Position numbers and translations under genes: made by a program. The notes under the pieces are model-generated. The model did no database searches. It was not told the DNA's origin and was given only the letters and a program-made list of their open reading frames with translations. From Gemmatimonadota bacterium (GTDB taxonomy: Bacteria > Gemmatimonadota > Gemmatimonadetes > Gemmatimonadales > Gemmatimonadaceae): 64,000 nt of DNA. This document shows, piece by piece, positions 10,541 through 20,535 of the stretch; position 1 is the first letter of the stretch, and the number at the start of each line of letters is the position of its first letter. The stretch is from contig VHBQ01000007.1 in NCBI GenBank assembly GCA_016871855.1, positions 1 to 64,000 on the forward strand, read 5' to 3'.

Positions 10541-12142
10541 ATGACGACCCACACCGCCGCGTCCCCATCGACTGGGCAGCCCTGGCGCCGTGCCCTGCAG
10601 GTGCTGGCCCTTGGCACCGTCCTGCGATTCGTGATGGCCGCGCTGGTGCCGCTCACGAGCGACGAGGCGTACTACTGGGAATGGAGCCGGCGCCTCGCCG
10701 CGGGCTACTTCGATCATCCCCCGGCGATCGCGTGGCTCGTGGCGCTGGGCGGAGACTCCCCACTGGGGATCCGGTTTGGTTCGGTACTGGCCGGCGCGCT
10801 GGCCGGGGTCGCGCTGCTGCGCACCGCGCGCCGCCTCGGCGGGGACGAAGCCGCGCTGTGGGCGTCGCTGATCTTCGCGTGCATGCCGCTGGCCGCCGCT
10901 GGCTACGTGCTGGCCACTCCTGACGCGCCGCTGTTCTGCGCGCTCGCTTGGACGCTCCACGCGGTCGTCGAGGCGCTTGAAGCGCCGGCGCGGTCACGCG
11001 CGTCGCTGCGATGGTGGTGCGTCGCCGGCGTGGCCATCGGCGTGGCGATGCTCTCCAAGTACACGGCGGTGCTCATTCCGGCGGCCATCGCACTCTCGTG
11101 CGCGGCGTACACCCCCCTGCGCCAACGCTTCCGCGAGCCCGGTCCCTACGCGGCAGTTGCGCTCGCGTCGCTCGTGCTGGCGCCGAACCTGTGGTGGAAT
11201 GCCACACACGACTGGATGGCGTTCGCATTCCAGCTCGGCCACGGGCTGGGCGCGCCCAAGCAGGCGGGCATCGGCGCGGTGCTGCAGCGAGAACTGAACC
11301 TCGTCGGCGGGCAGATGGGCCTCGCGTCGCCGATCCTGTTCGGGCTGTTCATCGGCGCCATATGGCGCGCCCTGCGCCAGCGTGACGACGCGCTCTTCCG
11401 TCTGCTTGGCACCATCGGCGTCTTCGTGCTGGCCTTCTTTGCGTGGAGCGCGACGCGCAAGAACGTCGAAGCCAACTGGCCCGCGTCGGCTTGGCTGCCG
11501 GCGATCCTGCTGGTATCAGTCGAAGCAGCGCGCGGAGCGCGGCGGCGCTGGATGCGCGCTGGACTCTGGCTGGGCGGTGCGCTCTCGGTCCTCGTCTACG
11601 TGGACGCGGCTTCGCTGCTCGCACCGCGGCTCGGCCTGCGTCCCGGGCGCGACCCGGTGAGCAAGGCGTACGGTTGGGATGCCGTCGCCTCCAGCGTGCG
11701 CGACGCCATCCGGCTTGGCCTGAGCGTCCGTCGCGGCGAGCCGGCGCCGCAACGGGTCTGGGTGGCGGCTGACCGGTACCAGGAAGCGGCACAACTCGCG
11801 TGGGGTCTGTCGCGCGCCGGACTCGACAGCATCGGCGTCTTCTCCACGAACCTTGGCGGGCGCCGCAACCAGTACGATGTCTGGACCACCTTCAGCGAAC
11901 GCGCCCAGGAAGGCGACGTCCTTGTGTTGATCCTGGACGACCCGGAGGGCGCGGGCGCGGGCGCGGGCGAGCCCGCCCCCATTGTGGCGCTCGCGCCGTA
12001 TTTTACACGCATAGATCAAGGCCCCCCCGTGGTGCGCACTGCCCACGGTCTTGTGCTCGGGCGCCAGCGCGCGTGGTTGCTGCGCTGGTGGCGTGGCGGT
12101 TGGCCCGGGCATTCCACGCCGTCTCTTTCGGAGTCTCGATGA
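10541..12142 (+). CDS. Membrane glycosyltransferase, GT39/ArnT-like
   Basis: A 533-residue inner-membrane protein with about ten hydrophobic helices, predicted to move a sugar from a polyprenyl-phosphate carrier to an acceptor on the outer face. The acidic motif [20 protein letters not shown] (residues ~39-58) is the conserved first loop of GT39/PMT and ArnT-type transferases and carries the catalytic Asp-Glu; HPP follows. A soluble C-terminal region ([18 protein letters not shown] onward) follows the membrane part, as in family members with a periplasmic domain. Acceptor and donor are unknown. The stop overlaps the M20 start (ATGA). Confidence 0.8.
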   Translation: MTTHTAASPSTGQPWRRALQVLALGTVLRFVMAALVPLTSDEAYYWEWSRRLAAGYFDHPPAIAWLVALGGDSPLGIRFGSVLAGALAGVALLRTARRLGGDEAALWASLIFACMPLAAAGYVLATPDAPLFCALAWTLHAVVEALEAPARSRASLRWWCVAGVAIGVAMLSKYTAVLIPAAIALSCAAYTPLRQRFREPGPYAAVALASLVLAPNLWWNATHDWMAFAFQLGHGLGAPKQAGIGAVLQRELNLVGGQMGLASPILFGLFIGAIWRALRQRDDALFRLLGTIGVFVLAFFAWSATRKNVEANWPASAWLPAILLVSVEAARGARRRWMRAGLWLGGALSVLVYVDAASLLAPRLGLRPGRDPVSKAYGWDAVASSVRDAIRLGLSVRRGEPAPQRVWVAADRYQEAAQLAWGLSRAGLDSIGVFSTNLGGRRNQYDVWTTFSERAQEGDVLVLILDDPEGAGAGAGEPAPIVALAPYFTRIDQGPPVVRTAHGLVLGRQRAWLLRWWRGGWPGHSTPSLSESR

Positions 12143-13515
12143 CCATTCCGGCCGATCTTGAAAAGCGATTCGCTGAGCGCGAGGGGCAACTGCTCAACGA
12201 CCTGTTCGACTTCCTGCGCATTCCCAGCGTCAGCGCGCGCTCCGAGCACAACGCCGACACGGCCCGCGCCGCGAAGTGGCTGCACGATCGCTTCGCGAAG
12301 ATGGGATTCGCTGTCGAGACGTGCCCGACGCCCGGGCACCCGGTGGTGCTCGCCGAGTGGCGCAAGGCCAAGGGGGCGCCGACCTACTTGGTGTACGGGC
12401 ACTATGACGTACAGCCGCCCGAACCGCTCAACCTGTGGACGACGCCGGCCTTCGAGCCGACCGTGCGCGACGGCAAGCTGTTCGCGCGCGGCAGCGTGGA
12501 CGACAAGGGCCAGCTGTTTGCCCACGTCGCGGCGCTGGAGGTCTTCCTCGAGGTGCGCGGTACGCTTCCTGTGAACATCATCGTCCTCGCCGAGGGCGAG
12601 GAGGAAGTCGGGAGCGAGAACCTCGCGCCGTTCATCGAGAAGCACAAACAGCGCCTCGCCTGCGAGGGCGTGGTGATCTCCGATTCGTCGATGTTCGCCC
12701 CGGGCATCCCAAGCATCCTGAGTTCGCTGCGCGGGCTGGCCTACTTCCAGATTGACGTCCGCGGCCCCGCCAGCGATCTGCATTCAGGGAGCTATGGCGG
12801 CGCCGTGGTGAACCCGGCGATGGCGCTGGCGCGCATCCTCGCCACGATGCACGACGCCAACGGCAAGATCATGATCGACGGCTTCTACGACGACGTCCTG
12901 CCGTTCCCACCGGCGGTCATCGATGGAATGCGAAAGCTCCCGTTCGACGAAGAGCACTTCCGCCAGGAGGTCGGCGCGTCATCGCTGGGCGGCGAACCGC
13001 AGTTCACCGTGCTCGAGAAGCTGTGGACGCGCCCGACGTGCGAGGTCAATGGCTTGCTGAGCGGCTACACCGGCGAAGGAGCCAAGACGGTGCTTCCCGG
13101 CGTGAGCATGGCGAAGGTCAGCTGCCGGTTGGTGCCCAAGCAGGAGCCGGCGAAGATCGAGGCCCTGATGAAGGCGCACGTGGCGAAGGTCGCCCCCAAG
13201 GGCGTGGCCGTCACGGTGACGCACCTCCACGGCGGCAAGCCGTGGCGCGCGGACCTCGAAGGGCCGCTCTTCGAGGCGGCCAAGCGCGCGCTGCACGCCG
13301 CGTTCGGGCGGAATCCGGAGGTGACCGGCGAAGGCGGCTCAATCCCGGTCGTTGGCGATTTCGAACGCATCCTCGGCGTGCCCGTCCTGCTGATGGGCTT
13401 TGGCCTGCCGGGCGAGAACGCCCACGCCCCCGACGAGTGGATGAGCGTCGAGAACTTCAACAAGGGGATGCGCGCGATCGCCGACCTGTTCGAAGAGCTT
13501 GGGGCGAAGCGGTAG
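12139..13515 (+). CDS. M20 family metallopeptidase (dipeptidase type)
   Basis: A 458-residue Zn-dependent peptidase of the CNDP/PepV-like branch, expected to cleave dipeptides or N-acyl amino acids in the cytosol. Metal ligands are visible: the first His/Asp in YGHYDVQPPEPLNLW, the bridging Asp in GSVDDKGQ, the catalytic Glu pair in AEGEEEVGS, an Asp in ISDSSMF, and a late His in GENAHAPDEWM. A dimerisation (lid) domain occupies roughly residues 200-370, with DLHSGSYGG at its border. It is coupled to the glycosyltransferase by a 4-bp overlap, although no functional link is obvious. Confidence 0.9.
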   Translation: MTIPADLEKRFAEREGQLLNDLFDFLRIPSVSARSEHNADTARAAKWLHDRFAKMGFAVETCPTPGHPVVLAEWRKAKGAPTYLVYGHYDVQPPEPLNLWTTPAFEPTVRDGKLFARGSVDDKGQLFAHVAALEVFLEVRGTLPVNIIVLAEGEEEVGSENLAPFIEKHKQRLACEGVVISDSSMFAPGIPSILSSLRGLAYFQIDVRGPASDLHSGSYGGAVVNPAMALARILATMHDANGKIMIDGFYDDVLPFPPAVIDGMRKLPFDEEHFRQEVGASSLGGEPQFTVLEKLWTRPTCEVNGLLSGYTGEGAKTVLPGVSMAKVSCRLVPKQEPAKIEALMKAHVAKVAPKGVAVTVTHLHGGKPWRADLEGPLFEAAKRALHAAFGRNPEVTGEGGSIPVVGDFERILGVPVLLMGFGLPGENAHAPDEWMSVENFNKGMRAIADLFEELGAKR

Positions 13516-13540
13516 GTCTCGGACGGAGCTTCAACTGCTT

Positions 13541-13687
13541 CACCACGGAGACACGGAGGGCACGGAGAACTGCAACTGCAAATACTGGGGGTAACGACAG
13601 TGCTCCACGCAGGGGCGTGAGTCGCGAGCGCTGTTCCTCCAAGATTTTTCAGTTGCCGTTCTCCGTGCTCTCCGTGTCTCCGTGGTG
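13541..13687. repeat. 147-bp palindromic element with 30-bp terminal inverted repeats
   Basis: The left arm 13541-13570 (begins CACCACGGAGACACGG) matches the complement of 13658-13687 at 29 of 30 positions. The similarity continues inward imperfectly (TGCAACTG against GGCAACTG, then CAGTGCTC against CAGCGCTC), so the whole unit can fold into one long hairpin. It contains no gene and lies between the convergent M20 and rho ends, where it may also act as a terminator. The arms resemble the repeats around the GxxExxY gene at 28.3-28.8 kb in style (CACCAC, then purine-rich steps of about 8-9 nt). Confidence 0.8.
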
Positions 13688-13709
13688 ATGTCGTTCTCGT
13701 CCCTCGTCC

Positions 13710-15257
<1,548 letters not shown>

Positions 15258-15680
15258 GCGTGTGTGTGAAGTGGTGGATCAATGCGATGCGGGCCCGAGC
15301 CGCGAATGCGCGGCCCGCCCACGTGAGGAGTGGACACTCCGACTGCTGCTTGGGGATCAGGGTCCGTGCCTTCCACGGACCGCGCGCTTACGGCGCGCCG
15401 AACTGCGAACCAATGCTGACAGGCTACGAGACGAGGCGCCCGAAGGGCCTCGCACTGCCAAGCCACGGAACGTCACGGAGCCCGGCGGGATCGAACGGAC
15501 ACACCGTCACTCGCGGCGGGAACTGGCCGGAGTCGCTCGCCGTCAACGGACGGCTGGGCGGAGGGGGGTGTACTGCGGGCGTGCGCAAGGCGCAGGCCGA
15601 CTGGCGTGGAGTATGGCGGCCCCGCTGCGTTCGCGCAACCCTCCCCACCCACACTGAACGCTGTGGGTAAATTGCGCGCC
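15258..15680. promoter_or_regulatory. 423-bp gap: rho leader with tandem hairpins
   Basis: The divergent region between rho and the TPR-like gene has no convincing coding frame. A perfect 8-bp hairpin (GGTCCGTG, loop CCTTC) is at 15361-15381, and a second short GC hairpin (GCGCGC arms) follows at about 15382-15398. Both would be transcribed in the rho leader about 105-140 nt before its start and could serve autoregulation, as known for rho in other bacteria. The right edge holds the promoter of the plus-strand gene. No other signal was recognised. Confidence 0.4.
15668..15673 (+). promoter_or_regulatory. -10-like hexamer, leaderless TPR-like gene
   Basis: TAAATT ends 7 nt before the ATG at 15681. 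No ribosome site is present in the short interval (GCGCGCC). Confidence 0.4.
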
Positions 15681-16268
15681 ATGCGCCCCACTCCCGGATC
15701 CGTCCTCACCCGGCTGACGGCGATCGTGGATGCGTACAAGAGCGATGGAGACACGCGTCGCCTCCTCGACTCGCTGACGGCGCTAGCCGCCGACGCGCCC
15801 ACCGACGAACTGTTCGCGGCGGCCGATGCGCACGCTGCGATGCCCGAGGTGCTGGGGCCACTGATGGAGATCGTCGTGGATCGCGAGCCCTCAGATGCCC
15901 GGGCGCTGGTCCGCTTGGCGAACGCCTACTGGCTCACCGGACGGGGCCCCGACGTCGTCGGCAATCTCGCGTCGCGGGCGATTGCGGCCGACCCAACCCA
16001 CCGCGGGGCGTGGCACCTGTGGGCGCTCACCGAGACCGATCCGCGCGCCCGGATGAACCGCTGGCTGCAGGTCACGGAACGGTTTCCGGACGATGACCTC
16101 GCCCGGGCCAACCTCGCCGACAACGCCGCGTCGGTGGCCGCGACGGAGGACGATCCCGTCGCCCTGAGCCTGGCAATCGACACCTTCCGGGAGCTGCGCC
16201 GCCGTGCCCTCCACTCGGCGCAGCGCGAGGCGATCGACCGCGCGCTGGAAGCCCTGCGCGGGCGCTGA
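15681..16268 (+). CDS. TPR-like helical repeat protein, unknown function
   Basis: A 195-residue soluble, helical protein with no signal peptide. Segments such as PSDARALVRLANAYWLTGRG, NLASRAIAADPTHRGAWHLW and FPDDDLARANLADNAASVA are spaced about 34 residues apart and carry the small/large pattern of tetratricopeptide repeats, so a protein-binding scaffold is likely. No catalytic motif is seen. The ATG at 15681 is preferred to an earlier GTG because a -10 hexamer lies just upstream and the extra N-terminus is low complexity. It diverges from rho and converges on a deacetylase. Confidence 0.65.
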   Translation: MRPTPGSVLTRLTAIVDAYKSDGDTRRLLDSLTALAADAPTDELFAAADAHAAMPEVLGPLMEIVVDREPSDARALVRLANAYWLTGRGPDVVGNLASRAIAADPTHRGAWHLWALTETDPRARMNRWLQVTERFPDDDLARANLADNAASVAATEDDPVALSLAIDTFRELRRRALHSAQREAIDRALEALRGR

Positions 16269-16271
16269 TCC

Positions 16272-16300
16272 GCGCCGCCTTTGAAGGGATGATGCGGCGC
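16272..16300. terminator. Short hairpin between convergent genes
   Basis: Arms GCGCCGC and GCGGCGC (7 bp) with a 15-nt loop between the TPR-like and deacetylase stop codons. No T-tract. Confidence 0.35.
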
Positions 16301-17205
16301 TAGCGCGCCGACGCGGGCCGCGGCCGGAACCGCTTGGGCTCGATGGCGTCGAGCAGCCTGCCGAGGTTCTCGCCGATGATCTGCGTCCGCGGAATGGAGA
16401 GCGGGTTGAACCCCGGGCCGTACGGCGTGCCCTGCAGAGCGCCGGTCACCTCGAGAATGGCGTCGAACCGATAGGCGATCGTGCGCGTGGTCTTGGGATC
16501 CGTCCATTGACCGGCGCGCGCAAGCTCGCGATTGCGCGGCCAGAGTCCGAGCGGGAGCGCGAAGGTTCGCACGCGATGGCCGGCAACGGCCGAGTCGATG
16601 GCTAGCACGCCGCGCGCGATCTGCTCCTGCACGGCGGCGTCGCCCAGCCGGTCCAGACGCGCGTGGTACAGCGTGTGGTTGCAGAGCTCAAACCCCTGCT
16701 GGGCGAGGAATCGCACCTTCGGCAGGCGCCACGCCGACTTCTGTCCCGCCACGCCGGTGTCGCCAAAAAAGGCGTGTCCCTCCGAGGCGCCGGACAGCGT
16801 GCAGAAGGTCGCCCGCGGCTTCCAATCGGGGTGCCGCTTGCTGAAGGCCAGCCAGATGCCCAGTGCGCTGTTCGGATCGATATCGAGCTTGCCGTCGCGC
16901 TCGACATAAGAGAACTGCCCCGGCGACGCGTCATCGAACGTGAAGACGACGGGTGACGTGCCGGGCGGGATGTCGAAGTCGCGATCAATCAGCTGGGCGA
17001 CCGTGATGGGGCGATAGCCGCGGTCGTAAAGCAGCTGCAGGTCGCGGCGAAATCCGTCGCGCGAGCGCTTCCACCGGCTGTCGGTGTCGCCGATGAGATG
17101 GTACTGGAGGACCGGGATCCGGTAGGGCAGCGCCGGCGCAGGCTGGGCTGGCGCGGAACGCGCCAGCAGGAACGCGGCGAGGGCGAGGAGATGACGGGGT
17201 CGCAT
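16300..17205 (-). CDS. Secreted polysaccharide deacetylase (NodB fold)
   Basis: A 301-residue exported protein with a signal peptide (MRPRHLLALAAFLLARSAPA, probable cleavage after an Ala near residue 20). The NodB domain shows the metal motifs VFTFDDAS (first Asp pair) and LCNHTLYH (HxxxH), and the opening PVLQYHLIGD is typical of YadE/PgaB-like carbohydrate esterase 4 enzymes. It probably removes acetyl groups from a cell-surface glycan in the periplasm or outside. A TAACTT hexamer lies 9 nt before the ATG, so the leader would be very short. No partner glycan genes are adjacent. Confidence 0.85.
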   Translation of the reverse strand: MRPRHLLALAAFLLARSAPAQPAPALPYRIPVLQYHLIGDTDSRWKRSRDGFRRDLQLLYDRGYRPITVAQLIDRDFDIPPGTSPVVFTFDDASPGQFSYVERDGKLDIDPNSALGIWLAFSKRHPDWKPRATFCTLSGASEGHAFFGDTGVAGQKSAWRLPKVRFLAQQGFELCNHTLYHARLDRLGDAAVQEQIARGVLAIDSAVAGHRVRTFALPLGLWPRNRELARAGQWTDPKTTRTIAYRFDAILEVTGALQGTPYGPGFNPLSIPRTQIIGENLGRLLDAIEPKRFRPRPASAR

Positions 17206-17513
17206 GCGAACGGAAAGTTACCCGGACGCGTGGCGGCTTTTGAAGCGTCCGACGCAGGAAGCGCTCGGCGCCGGATCCGGCCCGCGGCCCCGTGCGTTGT
17301 GCGTGGAGCCTCGCAGGGTGCGACGGTGTACAAGAACGCGAGCCACGGCCCGCGAAGCGCGAGGCAGGCGCATCGCAGGCGACGCGCTGCCGCGCGTCAG
17401 AGGGAAGAACGGACATCGCGGCCTCGCGTGACACGCTCGTGACGAAGCGCCCGTGACACGGCGCGGGACTTGCAGGTAATCATCAATGAAGGATCGCCCC
17501 CTGTGGAGGAAGG
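17206..17513. other. Non-coding divergent region, 308 bp
   Basis: No credible gene is seen. The region is GC-rich with many small direct and inverted GC words (GCGAAGCGCG, GCGCGTC). The right end has a strong ribosome site for the orphan gene at 17514 and a more AT-rich stretch (GGTAATCATCAATGA) that may contain its promoter, although no hexamer pair is convincing. Confidence 0.4.
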
Positions 17514-18059
17514 ATGGACGTTCTCGTCATGGTCGAGGAGCAGCCGCCCGAACATTCGAGCGTGCTGGCGCACGTCAATACCGTGCCGTCCCCGCTCACG
17601 ATGGAACGTCCGTCGCGCGATGTGGTGACGCTCTACGGCATTCCGAGCCCGGAGTCGCTGGCCCTCGCCCTCGCTGCCGCGCTCGAGTCGCGGCGCTCCG
17701 CCGATGACCGCGCCGACACCGTGCGCCACGTCGGGGTCTGGCCAGAGCGCGGGGCGGTCGGAGATGCCGCATGGCGGGACGAAGTGACCGGGGAACTGAT
17801 CTCGCGCGACCTGCAGATTCCCCTGGCCGTCCTTGCCGAAACAGCGCAGGCACTCCTTGCCGAGTGCGGCCAGGGCATCCGGCGGCTGGTCGGTGGCCTG
17901 CTGATGCCCGACTGGCCTGAGGGGACGCGCCGCGCGGTTTCGTTCTCCTTCCGTCCCACGCCCGCCTTTGCCATGCGAGCTGTCCCGCCAGACACGATGC
18001 TGGCCGCCCTGCGCGAGGCCGAGGGGCTGGCGTTCGATCAAGAGACGGAGCAGGACTAG
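17514..18059 (+). CDS. Orphan protein, 181 residues, unknown function
   Basis: The ATG is preceded by GGAGGAAGG, one of the strongest ribosome sites in the window, which supports this frame over the opposite strand. The product is soluble and acidic, has no signal peptide or membrane segment, and mixes helical stretches (PESLALALAAALESRRSADD; ETAQALLAECGQGIRRL) with the segment RRAVSFSFRPTPAFAM. No catalytic motif or known family was recognised. It stands alone, followed by a good terminator. Confidence 0.6.
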   Translation: MDVLVMVEEQPPEHSSVLAHVNTVPSPLTMERPSRDVVTLYGIPSPESLALALAAALESRRSADDRADTVRHVGVWPERGAVGDAAWRDEVTGELISRDLQIPLAVLAETAQALLAECGQGIRRLVGGLLMPDWPEGTRRAVSFSFRPTPAFAMRAVPPDTMLAALREAEGLAFDQETEQD

Positions 18060-18080
18060 GACAACTTGTCCAGTGAGTTC

Positions 18081-18106
18081 CGCGGCCCGCCGGATGGCGG
18101 GCCGCG
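18081..18106 (+). terminator. Terminator hairpin after the orphan gene
   Basis: A perfect 11-bp stem (CGCGGCCCGCC with its complement) and a GGAT tetraloop, followed by GGTGTTTC. It lies 22 bp after the stop codon. Confidence 0.65.
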
Positions 18107-18280
18107 GGTGTTTCTGGGAGGGCGGAGGGAGGAGGGCGGGGTGCGGAGGTTTGGTGCGGGGGGAAGAGTGGGGGGAGGAGACGGAGGGACGTGTCCCCTC
18201 GCCCTGCTCTCCTTTCTCCACTCCTCCCCCCCCCCCCCAACCTCCTCCCTCCCTACCCTACACCCCCGTCAGGGTCGGCC
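18107..18280. repeat. Purine tract followed by pyrimidine tract, with 13-C run
   Basis: About 80 bp of almost pure G/A on the plus strand (18107-18189) is followed by about 85 bp of almost pure C/T (18194-18275), including a run of 13 C at 18226-18238. The two halves are imperfectly complementary. G-runs of 3-6 on both strands allow G-quadruplex or triplex folding. It lies between an orphan gene's terminator and the EF-G-like gene, so it may be in the leader or promoter region of the latter. Confidence 0.7.
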
Positions 18281-18356
18281 ACCCTTGACGTCAGCGTGAA
18301 CTAATTGGATGCTCCCGTATCTATTAAGCGACGCCGATTCTAGCGGCGGAGGGAGC

Positions 18357-20462
18357 ATGAAAGAGTACAGAAGCGAGGCCATCAGAAATGTCGCGGTAGT
18401 GGGACACGGGACGAGCGGCAAGACCACACTGGTAGACGCCCTCGCCTTCGTGTCCGGCAGCAGCAAGCGACATGGCCAAGTCAAGGATGGAACCGCGTTG
18501 ACCGTGACCTCACCCGAGGAAATCGAGCGCGGTTTTTCTATCTCCATCGGATGCGCCTTCGCCGAGTGGCGTGACACGAAGATCAACATGATCGACACGC
18601 CCGGGTTCCTCGACTTCCAGGGCGACGCGATCGCCGGCCTCACCGCCGCCGACGGCGCGCTGATCACCGTGGCCGCCGCCGCGGGCGTCGAGGTGGGGAC
18701 GGAGCGCATGTTCCGCGAGGCGCTCACCCGCCGCGATCCGGTCCTCTTCGCCGTCACGTTGATGGACAAGGAGCACGCCGACTTCGACGCGGCCTACGCC
18801 GCGATCAAGGAGAAGCTGACCTCCAAGGTCGTCCCCGTGGAGATCCCGATCGGCGCCGGCCCGAACTTCAAGGGGATCATCAACCTCTTCACCAAGAAGG
18901 CGCACCTCTTCACGGCCGGGACGAAGTCGGGCGAGTACACCGAGACGGACATCCCGGACTCGGAGAAGGCGCGCTTCGAGAAGTACCATCAAGAAATGGT
19001 CGAGGCCGTCGCCGCCACCGACGACGCGCTCCTCGAGCGCTTCTTCGGCGGCGAGGAAATCCCGGGCGACGAAGAGATGGCGGCAATGAAGGAGGCGATG
19101 AAGCGCCAGGAGCTCTTCCCGCTTCTGTGCTGCTCCGCCCAGCTCACGTGGGGGATCCGCACCGTCCTCGACTTCCTCGTCCAGCTCATGCCATCGGCCT
19201 ACGAGATGGAGGAGCAGAAGGCGTTCAAGGGCGCCGAAGGGAACAAGACCGTCGAGATTCACCCAGACGAAAAGGCCACGTTCTCTGCGCTCTGCTTCAA
19301 GACGACGGCTGAGCCCCACGTCGGCGAGGTGACGTTCTTCCGGACGTTCAGCGGCGTCGTGGAGAACGGCGCCGAGGTCTACAACGCCACGCGCGACGTG
19401 GCGGAGAAGCTGGTGCACCTGGCCGTGCCGCAGGGGAAGGAGCGCATCGAGGTGACGAAGCTCTACCCCGGCGACATCGGCTGCATCGCCAAGCTGAAGA
19501 ACACGCACACCAACGACACGCTCTCGACGAAGGAGCACCCGGTCCGCCTGCCGCAGGTCGAGTTCCCGCAGCCGCTCGTGACCTACGCGGTGAAGGCCAC
19601 CGCGCGCGCCGACGAGGAGAAGCTGCAGGTCGGCATGCACCGCATCCACGACGAGGACCCGACGTTCGAGACGCACTACGACGCCGAGACGCACGAGACG
19701 ATCCTCAGCGGGATGGGCGAGCGGCACATTGAAGTGGCGATGTCGCGCCTCAAGCGGCAGTTCAATGTCTCGGCCCAGCTCAAGGTGCCGCGCATCGCCT
19801 ACCGCGAGACGATCACGGCGGCGGCGGAAGGGCAGGGGCGGCACAAGAAGCAGTCCGGCGGCCGCGGCCAGTTCGGCGACTGCTGGGTGAAGCTGCGGCC
19901 CGGGCCGCGCGGCACGGGCTACCAGTACGTGGACGCCATCAAGGGCGGCGTCATCCCGCGGCAGTTCATCCCCGCCGTGGACAAGGGTGTGCAGGAAGCG
20001 TCCGAGCGCGGCATCCTCGCCGGCTATCCGGTGGTGGACTTCATTTGCGAGTGCTTCGACGGATCGTCACACTCCGTGGACTCCAACGAAGCGTCGTTCA
20101 AGATGGCTGGCATCCTGGCCTTCAAGAACATCGCGCCCAAGTGCCGGCCGGTGCTGCTCGAGCCGCTGCACGAAGTGGAGATCCTCACCCCCGACCTCTA
20201 CCTCGGCGACGTGATGGGCGACATCTCCGGCCGCCGCGGGCAGATCCTGGGCTCGGAGAACCTCGAGGGGATCGGCACCAAGGTGAAGGCGATCGTGCCG
20301 CAGGCCGAGTTGTACCTCTACGCCACGAAGCTGCAGAGCATGACGCAGGGACGCGGCACCTTCACGCACAAGTTCCACACGTACGAACTGATGCCGCACG
20401 AGGCGGCGCTCAAGGTGATCGCCGAGGCGGAGAAGGAGAAGGAGGAGGAGAAGGAGGAGTGA
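18357..20462 (+). CDS. Elongation factor G-like GTPase (EF-G paralogue)
   Basis: A 701-residue translational GTPase with all five EF-G domains. The G domain has a P-loop GHGTSGKTTL (residues ~18-27), switch II DTPGFLDFQGD and TLMDKEHAD for base recognition. Domain IV is shown by KKQSGGRGQFGDCW and domain V by GDVMGDISGRRGQILG. Canonical EF-G has AHIDAGKTTT and DTPGHVDF; here the catalytic His of switch II is Phe, as seen with other residues in EF-G2-type paralogues. A second role (recycling, specialised translation) is therefore likelier than the main translocase. The ATG at 18357 follows GGAGGG. A TTGACG at 18285 could be a -35, but no clear -10 follows. The tail is Glu/Lys-rich. Confidence 0.85.
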   Translation: MKEYRSEAIRNVAVVGHGTSGKTTLVDALAFVSGSSKRHGQVKDGTALTVTSPEEIERGFSISIGCAFAEWRDTKINMIDTPGFLDFQGDAIAGLTAADGALITVAAAAGVEVGTERMFREALTRRDPVLFAVTLMDKEHADFDAAYAAIKEKLTSKVVPVEIPIGAGPNFKGIINLFTKKAHLFTAGTKSGEYTETDIPDSEKARFEKYHQEMVEAVAATDDALLERFFGGEEIPGDEEMAAMKEAMKRQELFPLLCCSAQLTWGIRTVLDFLVQLMPSAYEMEEQKAFKGAEGNKTVEIHPDEKATFSALCFKTTAEPHVGEVTFFRTFSGVVENGAEVYNATRDVAEKLVHLAVPQGKERIEVTKLYPGDIGCIAKLKNTHTNDTLSTKEHPVRLPQVEFPQPLVTYAVKATARADEEKLQVGMHRIHDEDPTFETHYDAETHETILSGMGERHIEVAMSRLKRQFNVSAQLKVPRIAYRETITAAAEGQGRHKKQSGGRGQFGDCWVKLRPGPRGTGYQYVDAIKGGVIPRQFIPAVDKGVQEASERGILAGYPVVDFICECFDGSSHSVDSNEASFKMAGILAFKNIAPKCRPVLLEPLHEVEILTPDLYLGDVMGDISGRRGQILGSENLEGIGTKVKAIVPQAELYLYATKLQSMTQGRGTFTHKFHTYELMPHEAALKVIAEAEKEKEEEKEE

Positions 20463-20489
20463 CCTCGGCGTCGGTTGGCCGGGACACGG

Positions 20490-20522
20490 CACGGGGCGCG
20501 AAGCGTGGCTTCGCGCCCCGTG
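20490..20522. terminator. Strong bidirectional terminator
   Basis: A perfect 14-bp stem (CACGGGGCGCGAAG with its complement) and a 5-nt loop between the EF-G-like gene and the convergent regulator gene. No long T-tract on either side. Confidence 0.7.
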
Positions 20523-20535
20523 TGGCGTCGTGAGT

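Noticed and set aside
13541-13687. CRISPR-like repeat
   Set aside because: Only two arms, inverted to each other, so a palindrome and not an array.
18510-19844. Open frame opposite the EF-G paralogue
   Set aside because: Low-complexity Leu/Arg/Val composition from reversed GC-rich codons.
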